Of a stretch of 64,000 bases of DNA, positions 25,647 through 34,687 are shown piece after piece (positions within the stretch are counted from its first letter, which is position 1; each line of letters begins with the position of its first letter). A program made the translations under genes and the position numbers. Source of the DNA: Lewinellaceae bacterium (GTDB taxonomy: Bacteria; Bacteroidota; Bacteroidia; Chitinophagales; Saprospiraceae); the NCBI GenBank assembly GCA_020636355.1, contig JACJYB010000010.1, forward strand, positions 104,708 to 168,707. Direction: 5' to 3'. Below the pieces are notes generated by a model, which saw only the letters and a program-made list of their open reading frames with translations, was not told the DNA's origin and did no database searches.

Positions 25647-26333
25647 TTATCCGAATACAATTCTGAAATTAAACAGTGAAGTGCCTTTTCCAGCGTAGAT
25701 TCTAACCCAGATCGGGAGCAATTGCTCCGTACCTCTGGCAGTAGATATATCTCCCAGGTCGATCATTTCGCGCTCTTTCCAACCAAACGAATTCAGCAGT
25801 GATTTGACGGTTTCTTTAGCTGCTGAGTCATTGCCGCTGAGGAATACCGTCTGGTCTCCATCGATCGCTCTGGGATGAACCATCAGGTTAGCGTTCATAG
25901 TGTTCAATGATTTTACCACTTTAAGCTCCGGGAAGGTTCGCTGTATTTGTTCGCCCAGTGAGTCTGTATTGCAGATGGCAAGCGTAGGTGGAAAACCCTG
26001 GGAAAAGTCCAGTGGATTGGCAATATCCAATAATATTTTTCCGGATAGGTGACTGGGATCGATGGATCCCAAGGCTTGGATGGTACCCATCCCGTGCATG
26101 GCGTTGATGAGTAAGGTGCAGGATGCAGCAGTTTCATCGAGTGTTGCTACCTGAATTCCGGACCGTGCATTTAGCCACTCCTTAAAAGGGGGACGGCCAT
26201 ACGAATCCGGATTACTTTTTGCCAGCAATGCTTCTACATTGCGCGTACCGATCATCACTTCATGACCAAGGTCAGCTACTTTTTCTGCTATAGTCTGCCC
26301 GACTATTCCTGTTCCAAAGATTCCAATTTTCAT
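25647..26333 (-). CDS. NADPH-binding oxidoreductase (F420-dependent NADP reductase-like)
   Basis: A 228-residue Rossmann protein beginning KIGIFGTGIVGQTIAEK, with the G7-x-G9-x-x-G12 fingerprint, then IGTRN after the second strand, typical of NADP binding. VVKSLNTMNANLMVHP and VFLSGND match the NADP oxidoreductase/F420-dependent family (also seen in IlvC/ProC-type N-domains). F420 is not usual in Bacteroidota, so a quinone or other reductase role is likelier. A perfect palindrome matching the one in front of the adjacent marR gene lies 66 nt upstream, so the regulator probably controls this gene. Confidence 0.83.
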   Translation of the reverse strand: MKIGIFGTGIVGQTIAEKVADLGHEVMIGTRNVEALLAKSNPDSYGRPPFKEWLNARSGIQVATLDETAASCTLLINAMHGMGTIQALGSIDPSHLSGKILLDIANPLDFSQGFPPTLAICNTDSLGEQIQRTFPELKVVKSLNTMNANLMVHPRAIDGDQTVFLSGNDSAAKETVKSLLNSFGWKEREMIDLGDISTARGTEQLLPIWVRIYAGKGTSLFNFRIVFG

Positions 26334-26398
26334 TTTTAATTTATTTCGTGGTGATGCTTACTCGTGGTTTACGTCGTCTTTCAGCTAATTCGACAAAA

Positions 26399-26414
26399 TT
26401 GTATGTACATACAA
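26399..26414. promoter_or_regulatory. Putative MarR operator in front of the oxidoreductase gene
   Basis: A perfect 16-bp palindrome, TTGTATGTACATACAA, placed 66 nt upstream of the oxidoreductase start and 19 nt downstream of the marR stop. It matches the site in front of marR at 15 of 16 positions, and the A+T flanks are alike. Confidence 0.75.
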
Positions 26415-26432
26415 ATAATTAATCCAAAAAAA

Positions 26433-26858
26433 TTATTCCAACTTTTTAGTAGCCTCATGGATCGATGCAGTCAGCACAATGCCTTCCTGTTCGCCCAGGA
26501 TGCCGGAGTATTTTTCATACAGCTGACGCCAAGCTAGCAGGATTTTCGGTTGCAGTTCCAAACTTTGCGGCGTAGGGAATACTGTTGTGGCCCGACCACT
26601 GGACTGACGTTCCAGCATTCCGCGTACTTCCATTTTCTCAATCAACCGGGTAACGGTAGAGGGCGTTAACTGCATTTTCTGGCTAATCTCCTTAGGCTGG
26701 ATGCCGGGTTTATTGTTGACCGTCATCAGGAGAAAGGCATAGGAAGAACTCAACCCCACAGACGCAAAGGCATCATCTGCCATACGCGTCATGATGCGTG
26801 CCAGCGCATTACTGGCATAATACAAACATTGGCAATACGGTGAATCCTCGCGCTCCAT
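26433..26858 (-). CDS. MarR-family transcriptional regulator
   Basis: A 141-residue winged-helix regulator. The region KPGIQPKEISQKMQLTPSTV (about 50-69) is the helix-turn-helix, followed by TRLIEKMEVRGMLERQSSGR, the recognition helix and wing; the flanking helices form the dimer interface. MarR proteins usually repress divergent or adjacent detoxification genes and are released by small ligands or oxidation. Cysteines at positions 8 and 11 near the N-terminus (CQCLYY) could make it redox-sensitive, but this is speculation. A near-palindrome matching the upstream site of the oxidoreductase lies 20 nt before its ATG and directly after a TATATTTG -7 element. Confidence 0.9.
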   Translation of the reverse strand: MEREDSPYCQCLYYASNALARIMTRMADDAFASVGLSSSYAFLLMTVNNKPGIQPKEISQKMQLTPSTVTRLIEKMEVRGMLERQSSGRATTVFPTPQSLELQPKILLAWRQLYEKYSGILGEQEGIVLTASIHEATKKLE

Positions 26859-26878
26859 GGTTCAAAGGTAAATAAAAA

Positions 26879-26899
26879 TTGTTTGTACATACAAATATA
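26879..26899 (-). promoter_or_regulatory. marR promoter -7 element overlapping its operator
   Basis: On the minus strand a perfect Bacteroidota -7 element, TATATTTG (26899-26892), runs into the palindrome TTGTATGTACAAACAA (26894-26879). The operator therefore covers the transcription start, the arrangement expected for autorepression. No TTG was found at the usual -33 distance. Confidence 0.7.
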
Positions 26900-27018
26900 A
26901 ATTTTTAAAAGTCGGAAAACTGTAGACAGGTCGGAGATGTGAATCAGTTGCTGACGAAGCTCATGATTCTTCCTCTGCCGATTGGGTAATTCCTGCTGTG
27001 CCCACATTGAACTCCGGA

Positions 27019-27246
27019 TCAAACAGTAAGAATGGTTAGATCTTTTATTCCCCGATGCAACGATTCAGGGTCAAATTTAGCATCACTTTTTTCCCTTCTG
27101 AGCAAATCCATTTTCTTCAAAATAAGAACCATCTGATCAAATTGGGTTGTGGATATATCGAGGGAATTGAACCGTTTGGCAAGATGGTGTCGACTTGATG
27201 CTGTTTTTACTTTATCACTGTCAATTTTATTTTTTCGTTTTGCCAA
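27019..27246 (-). CDS. Doubtful short hypothetical protein
   Basis: A 75-residue basic, Lys/Arg-rich frame that would start at TTG (27246). The frame stays open for another 33 codons upstream, back to the TAA that ends the 44-residue small gene at 27346, with which it is in phase. No domain or signal is recognised. It could be a real small protein, a remnant of a longer gene interrupted by that TAA, or chance. The A+T-rich composition makes the length less surprising. Confidence 0.3.
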   Translation of the reverse strand: MAKRKNKIDSDKVKTASSRHHLAKRFNSLDISTTQFDQMVLILKKMDLLRREKSDAKFDPESLHRGIKDLTILTV

Positions 27247-27345
27247 AGAAATGCCCTTAAAACGCAGTATTTGCGATTTGGTTAAAAGAGGAAGGAGTCT
27301 GCGATAAATAGGAAAATGCCAGTTACCGGAGGGCTTGATTATTTT

Positions 27346-27480
27346 TTAATAAAAATAATAGTCACGGAATAATTCCAGCTCCAATTGATTGATTCGGGAA
27401 ATTTGATCCTGATTTAAATCAAGCAGTTCCGCAAATTCGCGCGTAAATGCGTTGGGTGAAATGCTATGGTCAAGTGTCAT
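27346..27480 (-). CDS. Small hypothetical protein (44 aa)
   Basis: ATG at 27480 to TAA at 27346 encodes a 44-residue acidic, helix-prone peptide: AFTREFAELLDLNQDQISRI in the middle, then NQLELELFRDYYFY to the end. The composition (alternating Leu/Ile and charged residues, Tyr/Phe-rich end) looks like a translated peptide more than random sequence. No membrane segment. It lies 74 nt downstream of the DUF1801 gene stop on the same strand and may share its transcript. The next frame downstream is in phase with it. Confidence 0.45.
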   Translation of the reverse strand: MTLDHSISPNAFTREFAELLDLNQDQISRINQLELELFRDYYFY

Positions 27481-27554
27481 GTCATTATTTTAGTGGATAA
27501 ATATTTATGCTATTGGCGATAAAAATTCAAGTTATCAATGGGCATTAGATCCAT

Positions 27555-27929
27555 TTAATACCTCCATTTTGCATCCTCATCCAATACCTGCCGGTACCGG
27601 AAATAGGCTATTTTGAGAATAAGTTCCCGGGGCAACGGTTGATCGTAAGGGAATTGGATAGTGTCCTGGCCCAGGGTGTATTCCTGCAGTTCTTCCCGAA
27701 ATGGCTCCAGGCATGGGCCGGTAGGCATAAAATTCAGGTGTTTTTTATAAGCTGCATAAGAGAATAATATTCGCTTCTCGATCATGACCGGTACCCCCCA
27801 CTTCAGTTGCTCTTCTGCTGCCGGAGCAACCTCTCTCAATAGAGAACGGATCTCCTGTATTTTTTGTCTGGCTTCCTCAGGTAAAGCGTTGATGTACGCT
27901 TCAACAGTAGTTGGTTTTGGTTTGGCCAT
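27555..27929 (-). CDS. DUF1801/YdhG-like protein
   Basis: A 124-residue protein of the YdhG-like (DUF1801) fold: TVEAYINALPEEARQKIQEI then LREVAPAAEEQLKWGVPVM, FSYAAYKKHLNFMP and the closing LPRELILKIAYFRYRQVLDE. Some relatives (Bacillus Fra/YdhG) act as frataxin-like iron chaperones, others are uncharacterised; nothing here decides between these. It is cytosolic and about family length. Confidence 0.8.
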   Translation of the reverse strand: MAKPKPTTVEAYINALPEEARQKIQEIRSLLREVAPAAEEQLKWGVPVMIEKRILFSYAAYKKHLNFMPTGPCLEPFREELQEYTLGQDTIQFPYDQPLPRELILKIAYFRYRQVLDEDAKWRY

Positions 27930-27990
27930 GATGCACCTTTAAGCCCTACCAAGATAATAAGAACTGACGGATCACACTAATTCAGGGGAC

Positions 27991-28019
27991 GGCAACAGGT
28001 ATCCTGATTACCCGTTGCC
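27991..28019. repeat. Hairpin between the kinase stop and the DUF1801 gene
   Basis: Arms GGCAACAGGTA and TACCCGTTGCC pair over 11 bp with one mismatch around a 7-nt loop. It lies just over 100 nt past the minus-strand kinase stop and 60 nt before the DUF1801 start. No T-tract follows, so it may be an RNA 3'-end structure or a leader element. Confidence 0.45.
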
Positions 28020-28122
28020 TGTTCAGCACATCACTATCAAGATTTTAACATTGACAGCAGCATTACCTGGGCGCTGTTGATAATACAGCCTTAATCGGGT
28101 TGAAATCGGATTTCCGTCGCAG

Positions 28123-31100
28123 CTATTTATTATCCTGGGATAAGAATACCCGAACAATTGCAGTAGTTCCTTTAGCTGTCCCGTTTTCGACATGGTCCAG
28201 ATACTGGACGGGATCCGGGATATTGGTCCGATTGAACTCAGTAAGCCGCTTTCGGACCATCGGAATAGCTTTGGAGAGGTGGCCTTCCGGAAACGTTAAG
28301 TAACCTTCGCCGGCTCTGTGTCGACCAATACCATCGTCGGTGATTTCAAACATCATCCAGTCCGAATGCCGGGAAATACGGAGTTGAAGGTGTTTGGGGC
28401 CTATTTTCCGGCTTAATCCATGCCACAATGCATTTTCAACAAAGGGCTGCAGGATAAATGGGGGTATACGGATTGATGCCGGATCTATGGCTTCATCCAG
28501 GATTACTTCGTACTTGATATTCATGTCCATCCGCAATTGTTCCAGGTCGACATACAGTTGCAGCGTGGAAATTTCCTTATCGAGTAATATGCTGTTGTTT
28601 TCTGCATTTTCCAGAACCTGTCTCAGTAGCCGAGCAAATTTGCTGATGTATCGGCTGGCGTCGGTATTTTTTTGATTAATGATCAGAGACTGAATTGAAT
28701 TTAATGCGTTATGGATGAAATGGGGGTTCATCTGCAATTTCAGAGCTCTTAACTCCAGTTCCCTTAATTGATTTTGTAAATAGGCTTGCTTCCGCAGTTG
28801 ATGCATTCGTAACCGGAATACAAGCGTTATAATAAAGAATGCACCAAGAAGTACCAATAATCTAAACCACCAGGTTTCCCAATATGGATTTTCAATAGAA
28901 AATGAAAAATGGGCAGGGGCACTCCATTTAAAACCGGGAACTCTGGATTTTACTTCAAAAAAATAATCTCCCGGATCCAATTTATAAAAGGTAACCACAT
29001 TGCCATTGGCAGGGGAACTCCAAGCGGTATCATTAGGTTCCAGGCGGTAGACGTATTCCAACCTGGAAGGAATTGTAAACTGGAGGCCGTTGAAGCCTAT
29101 ACTTAAGCTGTTTTCATTATGTCTTAACTGCGGGTGAAAGGGAATATGCCGGAAACCCTCAAATGTATCCGTATACGTTTTCCACTCAGTGGGTTGATTA
29201 AAAAGCATTACTTCCTCAATCACCGTTTGCGTAGATACCGGAGGAAGTGTGACGAACCGGGTATTAAAAGTCAATAATTTATTTTTTAGGTTCATCCATA
29301 ATTGTCCCGAAGTGTCCAGAAAAAACCTGGAAAAAGATAATGGTGTCTGGTTGTTATTCTGAATAATGTTGTAGGACCGATGCTCCCATTGTTTGTGATT
29401 ATTCAATTGCAAAAGCGTTACCCCATTTTCAGTTGCAAGCCATAGTTTACCTGTTTTATCCTCCGTTACATCCTCCAGTTGTAAGTCTGTCAGCCCATCA
29501 TCTTGATTGATTGAATCTACTGGATAAGGCGGCTGATCCCCTGGCCAGTTAAACTGAAATAAGCCTCGACCGGCTTCATTGACCCATATCTTGGACGTAT
29601 GCTTTTCCTGGTTTGAGCCGGGCCAATAGGAAAACTTGAAATTGTATTTGTGACCGAGTGGAAAGGTCTCTCCGGAATGATTGATCATAAAGGTCCCATC
29701 ATTCAATGTTTGGACCAACGCTGCATGGTCATCCTCCTTCATACGTATTGTACGGGGATTTGGAATGGAGATTTTGATCCCGGCAGAATAAAAGGTATCA
29801 AGACCCGATTCGGTACCATAATACAGCACAGAATCTCCGCAAACGTAGAGGTGGCCGCTATTTCGGTCGAAGGCCAAATCGTGTAAAATTCGATTTCTGG
29901 AATCGATCAGATGGGTACGGTCATGTAATTCATGCTCTTTCAGGCAGTACAATCTGCTAGCGCGGGTAGTGAACCAGAGCTGATTACGGTTATCCATGGT
30001 CCAGAAATCAATAAAATCCCAGGACTCCTTTAGCGGTATAATCGCTTTAAGCATAAGCTGAAGCGTTGGAGTCATAGCAAAAAAGTAAAGTTTTCCGTTA
30101 TCTCCGGAGACCAATATTTCTTCAGAAGGCAGGACCAGGCATTTGCGAATAAATGGTATTGCCGATAATTCCGGCGATTGGAGGATATGATAAGGCTGTT
30201 CCTGAATTTTTAATAGGCCCTGAACACCCGCCACCCACAGGTTGCCGTCCTGGTCTTCCAGAAAACGGGAGACCAGATTAAATGAAAGAGGAAAACGCTT
30301 GAAGGTATATCCGGCATCACCGGGTATTGCTAATAAGACCCCATCAGAATCGGTTCCAAACCACCAACGTCCTTTGGTGTCCTGATAAGAGATATAAACA
30401 ATGCGTTTTTCAAGACTATCCTTGAGTACCGGTACCCATTGATGTTCTGTAAACTTTAGCAATCCGGCATAAGTGCTTGCGAAAAGCGTGTCCTGAGCAA
30501 CCACAAGGCTATTGATGATCGTGTTTCTAACTTCAGATGAAAATACGGTGGTGGTATCACCCTGCTTGTTGATGCGGATTAATTCCCGGTTACCAAAGTT
30601 CACATACCGGTATTGGCCTAGTTGAATGATTTTACTTATTGCTGTGTTTTCGTAGCCGGGAATTAATGTTATTTTTTCCCAATGCTGATCGTGCAGTTCA
30701 TACAATCCAATATTGGTCATTGCCCAGAGACGGGAGGTATCCGGTTCATAAAAACCACTCACAAACCGGATGGAAAGACCATCACTGATCGGGTAAACCT
30801 GGAAATGATCTCCCTGCATTTCCGCCATGCCAGCCCGCGTGCCAATCCAAAGCCGGTGTTTTCGGTCCTCATAAATCTGGTCAATCTGCATGGATGGCAA
30901 GCCTTGTTGAATGCCATAAACCTTAAATTGTTTCCCGTCAAACCGGTTGAGACCATTATTGGTGCCAATCCAAATGTATCCATAGCTGTCCTGGAAAACA
31001 CTGAAAATGTAATTGTCACTTAGACCTTCGAGCGTGGTGTATAGCTGTGTTGAATAGGACTGGGCCTCAATGCTGTTGTAAGCAGTAATTCCCACCAAAA

Positions 31101-31140
31101 ATAACATCCATCGAAGGATCCATTTTAAATGGTGGAGCAT
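28123..31140 (-). CDS. Two-component beta-propeller sensor histidine kinase (LytS-type kinase domain)
   Basis: A 1005-residue membrane sensor. A signal peptide (about 1-27) is followed by a long periplasmic propeller (about 30-640) with recurrent Reg_prop motifs such as DSYGYIWIGTNNGLNRFDG, EDRKHRLWIGTRAGM and EDQDGNLWVAGVQGLLKI. A Y_Y_Y domain (about 690-760) and one transmembrane helix (about 770-790) lead to a His_kinase domain: phospho-acceptor H807 in MNPHFIHNALNSIQ, N-box VENALWHG (about 901-908) and G-box DDGIG (935-939). It starts in a TAATG overlap with the response-regulator gene, so the two are translated together. The ligand is unknown; SusR-like hybrids of similar shape sense glycans. 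Confidence 0.92.
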   Translation of the reverse strand: MLHHLKWILRWMLFLVGITAYNSIEAQSYSTQLYTTLEGLSDNYIFSVFQDSYGYIWIGTNNGLNRFDGKQFKVYGIQQGLPSMQIDQIYEDRKHRLWIGTRAGMAEMQGDHFQVYPISDGLSIRFVSGFYEPDTSRLWAMTNIGLYELHDQHWEKITLIPGYENTAISKIIQLGQYRYVNFGNRELIRINKQGDTTTVFSSEVRNTIINSLVVAQDTLFASTYAGLLKFTEHQWVPVLKDSLEKRIVYISYQDTKGRWWFGTDSDGVLLAIPGDAGYTFKRFPLSFNLVSRFLEDQDGNLWVAGVQGLLKIQEQPYHILQSPELSAIPFIRKCLVLPSEEILVSGDNGKLYFFAMTPTLQLMLKAIIPLKESWDFIDFWTMDNRNQLWFTTRASRLYCLKEHELHDRTHLIDSRNRILHDLAFDRNSGHLYVCGDSVLYYGTESGLDTFYSAGIKISIPNPRTIRMKEDDHAALVQTLNDGTFMINHSGETFPLGHKYNFKFSYWPGSNQEKHTSKIWVNEAGRGLFQFNWPGDQPPYPVDSINQDDGLTDLQLEDVTEDKTGKLWLATENGVTLLQLNNHKQWEHRSYNIIQNNNQTPLSFSRFFLDTSGQLWMNLKNKLLTFNTRFVTLPPVSTQTVIEEVMLFNQPTEWKTYTDTFEGFRHIPFHPQLRHNENSLSIGFNGLQFTIPSRLEYVYRLEPNDTAWSSPANGNVVTFYKLDPGDYFFEVKSRVPGFKWSAPAHFSFSIENPYWETWWFRLLVLLGAFFIITLVFRLRMHQLRKQAYLQNQLRELELRALKLQMNPHFIHNALNSIQSLIINQKNTDASRYISKFARLLRQVLENAENNSILLDKEISTLQLYVDLEQLRMDMNIKYEVILDEAIDPASIRIPPFILQPFVENALWHGLSRKIGPKHLQLRISRHSDWMMFEITDDGIGRHRAGEGYLTFPEGHLSKAIPMVRKRLTEFNRTNIPDPVQYLDHVENGTAKGTTAIVRVFLSQDNK

Positions 31141-31889
31141 TAACCCGTCATAATTTTTAGAAAATGGTCCCTGTTTGCACGGGAAATTTCAATCTCATCT
31201 CCGCTATCCATGACGAGGAGTCCACCATCTTTCTTTTTGTACATCGTAACATGGGCAAGGTTAACCAGGAAAGAACGGTGTACCCGATAAAAAGAATGTT
31301 GCTGCAGCAATTCCTGAAAGCTCCCAAGAGTGCGACTGGATAATATTTTTTGATTTTTGGATAAATAGATTTCGGTATAATTACCCAAGGAGTGACAATA
31401 AATGATATCTGAAATTGTAACGAATAAAAAGCCATCAACCGTAGGAATAGTCAATTTATCGGGTAGATCAGGGCCGGATTTAAATTGCCTGATGAAATGA
31501 ATTTGATCTGCTTGAATTGGTGTAGGATTCGGTTTACTGAGCGCTTTAGAAACGGCTGCCTGAAATTCATCAATATCAATGGGCTTTAACAAATAATCCA
31601 ATGCACTGTATTTAAATGCCTTGATGGCAAATTCACTATGTGCTGTGGTGAAAATTAACGAGAATGAAATGTCGGATAAGCGATCCAGTAAGTCAAATCC
31701 GGTTTCACCCTTAAACTGTATGTCAAGGAAGACCAAATCGGGATTAAAAGAGTGGATTAAAACTTCTGCCGTTTCCAGATCACTGGCTTCCTGTATGGAA
31801 CAATGTGGAAAATAGATCGTAATCAGCTTTCGGATCAAAGCCCGGCTTTGCAACTCATCATCTACGATAAGCACCCCTTTCTCTTCCAT
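31140..31889 (-). CDS. LytTR-family response regulator
   Basis: A 249-residue regulator: receiver domain (about 1-120) with acidic pocket D10/D11, phospho-acceptor D56 in DLVFLDIQF, and Lys near 102 (YLLKPID); then a LytTR DNA-binding domain (about 145-245) with YCHSLGNYTEIYL and FYRVHRSFLVNLAHV. It precedes and overlaps the kinase gene, the normal order for LytS/LytR-type pairs in Bacteroidota. Targets are not evident; the T9SS propeller gene downstream is a separate transcription unit. Confidence 0.93.
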   Translation of the reverse strand: MEEKGVLIVDDELQSRALIRKLITIYFPHCSIQEASDLETAEVLIHSFNPDLVFLDIQFKGETGFDLLDRLSDISFSLIFTTAHSEFAIKAFKYSALDYLLKPIDIDEFQAAVSKALSKPNPTPIQADQIHFIRQFKSGPDLPDKLTIPTVDGFLFVTISDIIYCHSLGNYTEIYLSKNQKILSSRTLGSFQELLQQHSFYRVHRSFLVNLAHVTMYKKKDGGLLVMDSGDEIEISRANRDHFLKIMTG

Positions 31890-31997
31890 AATCCTTGGCG
31901 GTTGAAATTACTGGGATAAATCTTCAGGTACCAATTTAATACGTACCAAAGAATTATTGGTGCTTCATTTAGGCTAACTTCAAAAGGGAACTCTTTT

Positions 31998-34577
31998 TTA
32001 ATGGTAGGATCCTGTTTTTATCACCTTGAGTACGGAATGGTGCTGCCTGCTTTTATCACGCAGGACAACAAAATACTGCCCGGGTTGCCAAGAATTGGTT
32101 TGGATGTTAACATCCGGGTACTCTCCTTTTACGATCAGGTGACCCTGGCTGTCAAATACCTGGTAATTCATCCCTGACTGGTCTTCCATTCCAGAGAGGT
32201 TGAGCTGATCCGTAAATGGATTTGGATAGGCCCGGAATCTTTCTAACTCATCAGGCTTTACCGATACAGAGCCGGCATCGTAATTGGTTAGATACAATCC
32301 CTGGCCCCAGGTCGCTGCAACCAAGCGTTCACCTATTGCGCTGTGAGCCAGCATATTGACACGCATTTTTGCCAGGCCGGTCTGAAAGGATTCCCATTGC
32401 GTGTTGTTGCCGTCAAGTTGTGCTGAATGCAATACGCCCAACTCCGTTGCCAAAAACAATTCGTCCCGGTTCAAAGGATTGATAATGCCCCAGCGAACGG
32501 GCATATCCGGCAGGTCACCATCGACATTGGTCCAGTGCAGGCCACCATCTTTGGAAATCCAAACATTGGGACTTCCGTAATTGGAAAATGTCAAAAGCAG
32601 GTAATTGGGATCATTGGCGTCAATGAAAATATTGCGTGCAGCCAGTTCCTTATTCCAGGATGGATCAGAAAAATCGGTAACTACCGGGTTGTGCGTATTG
32701 GCCTGATCGATGCGGAAAACCCTGGTGCTTCCCAAACTTTGATTGGGCCGAACAGCAACCCACAGCCGGTTGGAAACATGGGGATCAGGGGTCAATGCGC
32801 TGATTTTTGCTCCTTGAAATTGGGACACCTCGACCGAATCAAAGGCATCTCTCGTATTCAGGTCGCGGATGATGAAATATTTATTGGATCCCAGGGCACC
32901 GTAAAAGAGGTTTGTTTCATCATCGAGGGCATAAGGGTGGATAAAGTCACCTCTTCCCGGTAAATCATAGGAAGTAAATGATTTTGCTCCATCGGTGGTG
33001 ATCGCTATGTCAATGCCTGTTGCGGAAAGAGAAAATATTCCGCTGTTTTGCTGGCTCACCAGGGTTATTCCACCGTCACCCGCGCCTAAAAAGTAGTTCA
33101 TGGCGGTGTTCAGGTCTTCACCGGCTATAGCCCAATTACCATTGTCCTGGGCCCCGCCTAAATAGAGATCCGTATCGAAAAACAGGGCACAACTATAAAA
33201 TTGCGTGGTGTTGTACCGATGATTCATCATCTGAAAGGTAGGGGCCTCATTGTTCAGATCCTGGGAATAATAGATGCCACCGTCATTGGCAAAGATCGCC
33301 TCACCGGAGCCGCCGGGGAAAAATAGAATTTCGTGTTGGTCAGTATGTACAACTCGATTGCCTACATAAAAAGGCGGATAGGGGTATTCACTGGAAAGAT
33401 GTGTCCAGGTATTGCCTCCATCGTCGGTGCGCACCAGATCGATGCCACCAATGTATAAAGTGTTCGCGTCATTCGGGTCTACTTGTGCGATCATGGCAAA
33501 CCATGCTGCTGTTGCGGTGAAAGGTAGAGTTATCAGGGCTGTGAGGGAGGGAATGGTCATGGATTCCCACGATTGACCACCATTTTCACTGCGCCACATG
33601 GCATTTACCTGAAGATCCGAGCCTGCACACAGTGCATAAATCCGGTTCGGGTCGGAAGGTGCCACCGCCAATTCAATCCGCCAGTAATTACCGGCAGGGG
33701 ATATTTCTTCCCAGGTGTCCGGGTCTCCCGTATTTAGTTGGTTTCCGGAATAGGCCGACTTAAATATTTTTCCGGGTCCATAAAGATTAAGCGTGGCATA
33801 AACACTGCCATCTGGACCGACTTCCAGGTCGCCTCCGGTATTCGTGTTTCCATTTCCTAAAAAATCACCCAATACTGGTATCCAATGATCTCCCTGATCG
33901 ATGCTTTTCTGGACGCCGCTATAGCGTGTAGCAACATACAAGTTGCCATTCAGGTCGACATCGATATCCAGAATGTGCCAAAATGAGGGATCGAGCCCCT
34001 TATCCAGCTGTACCCAGTTTCTTCCGCCATCCGCAGACCTCCACACTCCTGCTCCACGAATATCGTTGGCGCTTCCCCATCCTTCCCCAGTGCCGGCATA
34101 AATCAAAGCCGGATTAGTTGGATCTTGTGCGATCGCTGAAATGGAAAGGTTTGCATCGATCCCGGTGACTGCTTCCCAAGCATTGGATGGAGATTTGAAC
34201 GCCCTGTTTTTATAAAGGCCACCTGAGGTGCTTCCGGCAAAAATGGTATTTCCAGTAGGGTCGCTGGCATCAATCAACAAGGCCCGGGTGCGCCCTCCGA
34301 TATCTCGGGGTCCCAGAGGTTTCCAAAATCCGGATCGGGCGGACAGTTTGCCTTTTTCTCGCGACGACAGGATTTGATTTGCTTCAGCCAACCGGTTGAA
34401 AGGTATATCTCCGGTGCTTGGGTCGTGGGTAAGTTCCCATTCGTATTGGGCATAGCCATTTGTTCCAGCCGATTCATCGAGGTCGGAATCAAATGGAGCA
34501 GAAGGAAAATAAGAGGGCTCAGTGCAATAATTTAAGGTAGTCAGTAAAAATAAGAGAAGGGAAATATTCCTTGCCAT
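31998..34577 (-). CDS. Secreted Asp-box beta-propeller protein with T9SS sorting domain (VPS10/sortilin-like)
   Basis: An 859-residue exported protein. The N-terminal hydrophobic segment ends LLTTLNYC, a possible lipobox (C18), though T9SS cargo is usually Sec-cleaved. Asp-box motifs (S-x-D-G-G-x-x-W) recur: SADGGRNW, SENGGQSW, TDDGGNTW and SKDGGLHW, each near AVAPSDPNRIYA- or VDPNDANTLYIGG-type strands, giving one or two large propellers as in sortilins and xyloglucanase-like folds. No catalytic residues can be assigned. The end (AYPNPFTDQLNLSG and QPGQYFVVLRDKS) is a type A T9SS sorting domain. A probable surface or released protein. Confidence 0.87.
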   Translation of the reverse strand: MARNISLLLFLLTTLNYCTEPSYFPSAPFDSDLDESAGTNGYAQYEWELTHDPSTGDIPFNRLAEANQILSSREKGKLSARSGFWKPLGPRDIGGRTRALLIDASDPTGNTIFAGSTSGGLYKNRAFKSPSNAWEAVTGIDANLSISAIAQDPTNPALIYAGTGEGWGSANDIRGAGVWRSADGGRNWVQLDKGLDPSFWHILDIDVDLNGNLYVATRYSGVQKSIDQGDHWIPVLGDFLGNGNTNTGGDLEVGPDGSVYATLNLYGPGKIFKSAYSGNQLNTGDPDTWEEISPAGNYWRIELAVAPSDPNRIYALCAGSDLQVNAMWRSENGGQSWESMTIPSLTALITLPFTATAAWFAMIAQVDPNDANTLYIGGIDLVRTDDGGNTWTHLSSEYPYPPFYVGNRVVHTDQHEILFFPGGSGEAIFANDGGIYYSQDLNNEAPTFQMMNHRYNTTQFYSCALFFDTDLYLGGAQDNGNWAIAGEDLNTAMNYFLGAGDGGITLVSQQNSGIFSLSATGIDIAITTDGAKSFTSYDLPGRGDFIHPYALDDETNLFYGALGSNKYFIIRDLNTRDAFDSVEVSQFQGAKISALTPDPHVSNRLWVAVRPNQSLGSTRVFRIDQANTHNPVVTDFSDPSWNKELAARNIFIDANDPNYLLLTFSNYGSPNVWISKDGGLHWTNVDGDLPDMPVRWGIINPLNRDELFLATELGVLHSAQLDGNNTQWESFQTGLAKMRVNMLAHSAIGERLVAATWGQGLYLTNYDAGSVSVKPDELERFRAYPNPFTDQLNLSGMEDQSGMNYQVFDSQGHLIVKGEYPDVNIQTNSWQPGQYFVVLRDKSRQHHSVLKVIKTGSYH

Positions 34578-34687
34578 GACTCGATCAGTTGGTCTATGCG
34601 TATAAGATAGATAAATGTGGTAAATGAGAAACTATACCCAGGTCTAGTTTGACAATAAGCGTGTTGGCATACACCGCTCAAATCCTA

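Noticed and set aside
26789..27022. Open frame overlapping the start of marR on the same strand
   Set aside because: It runs through the marR promoter and operator and into marR in another frame; it is a shadow.
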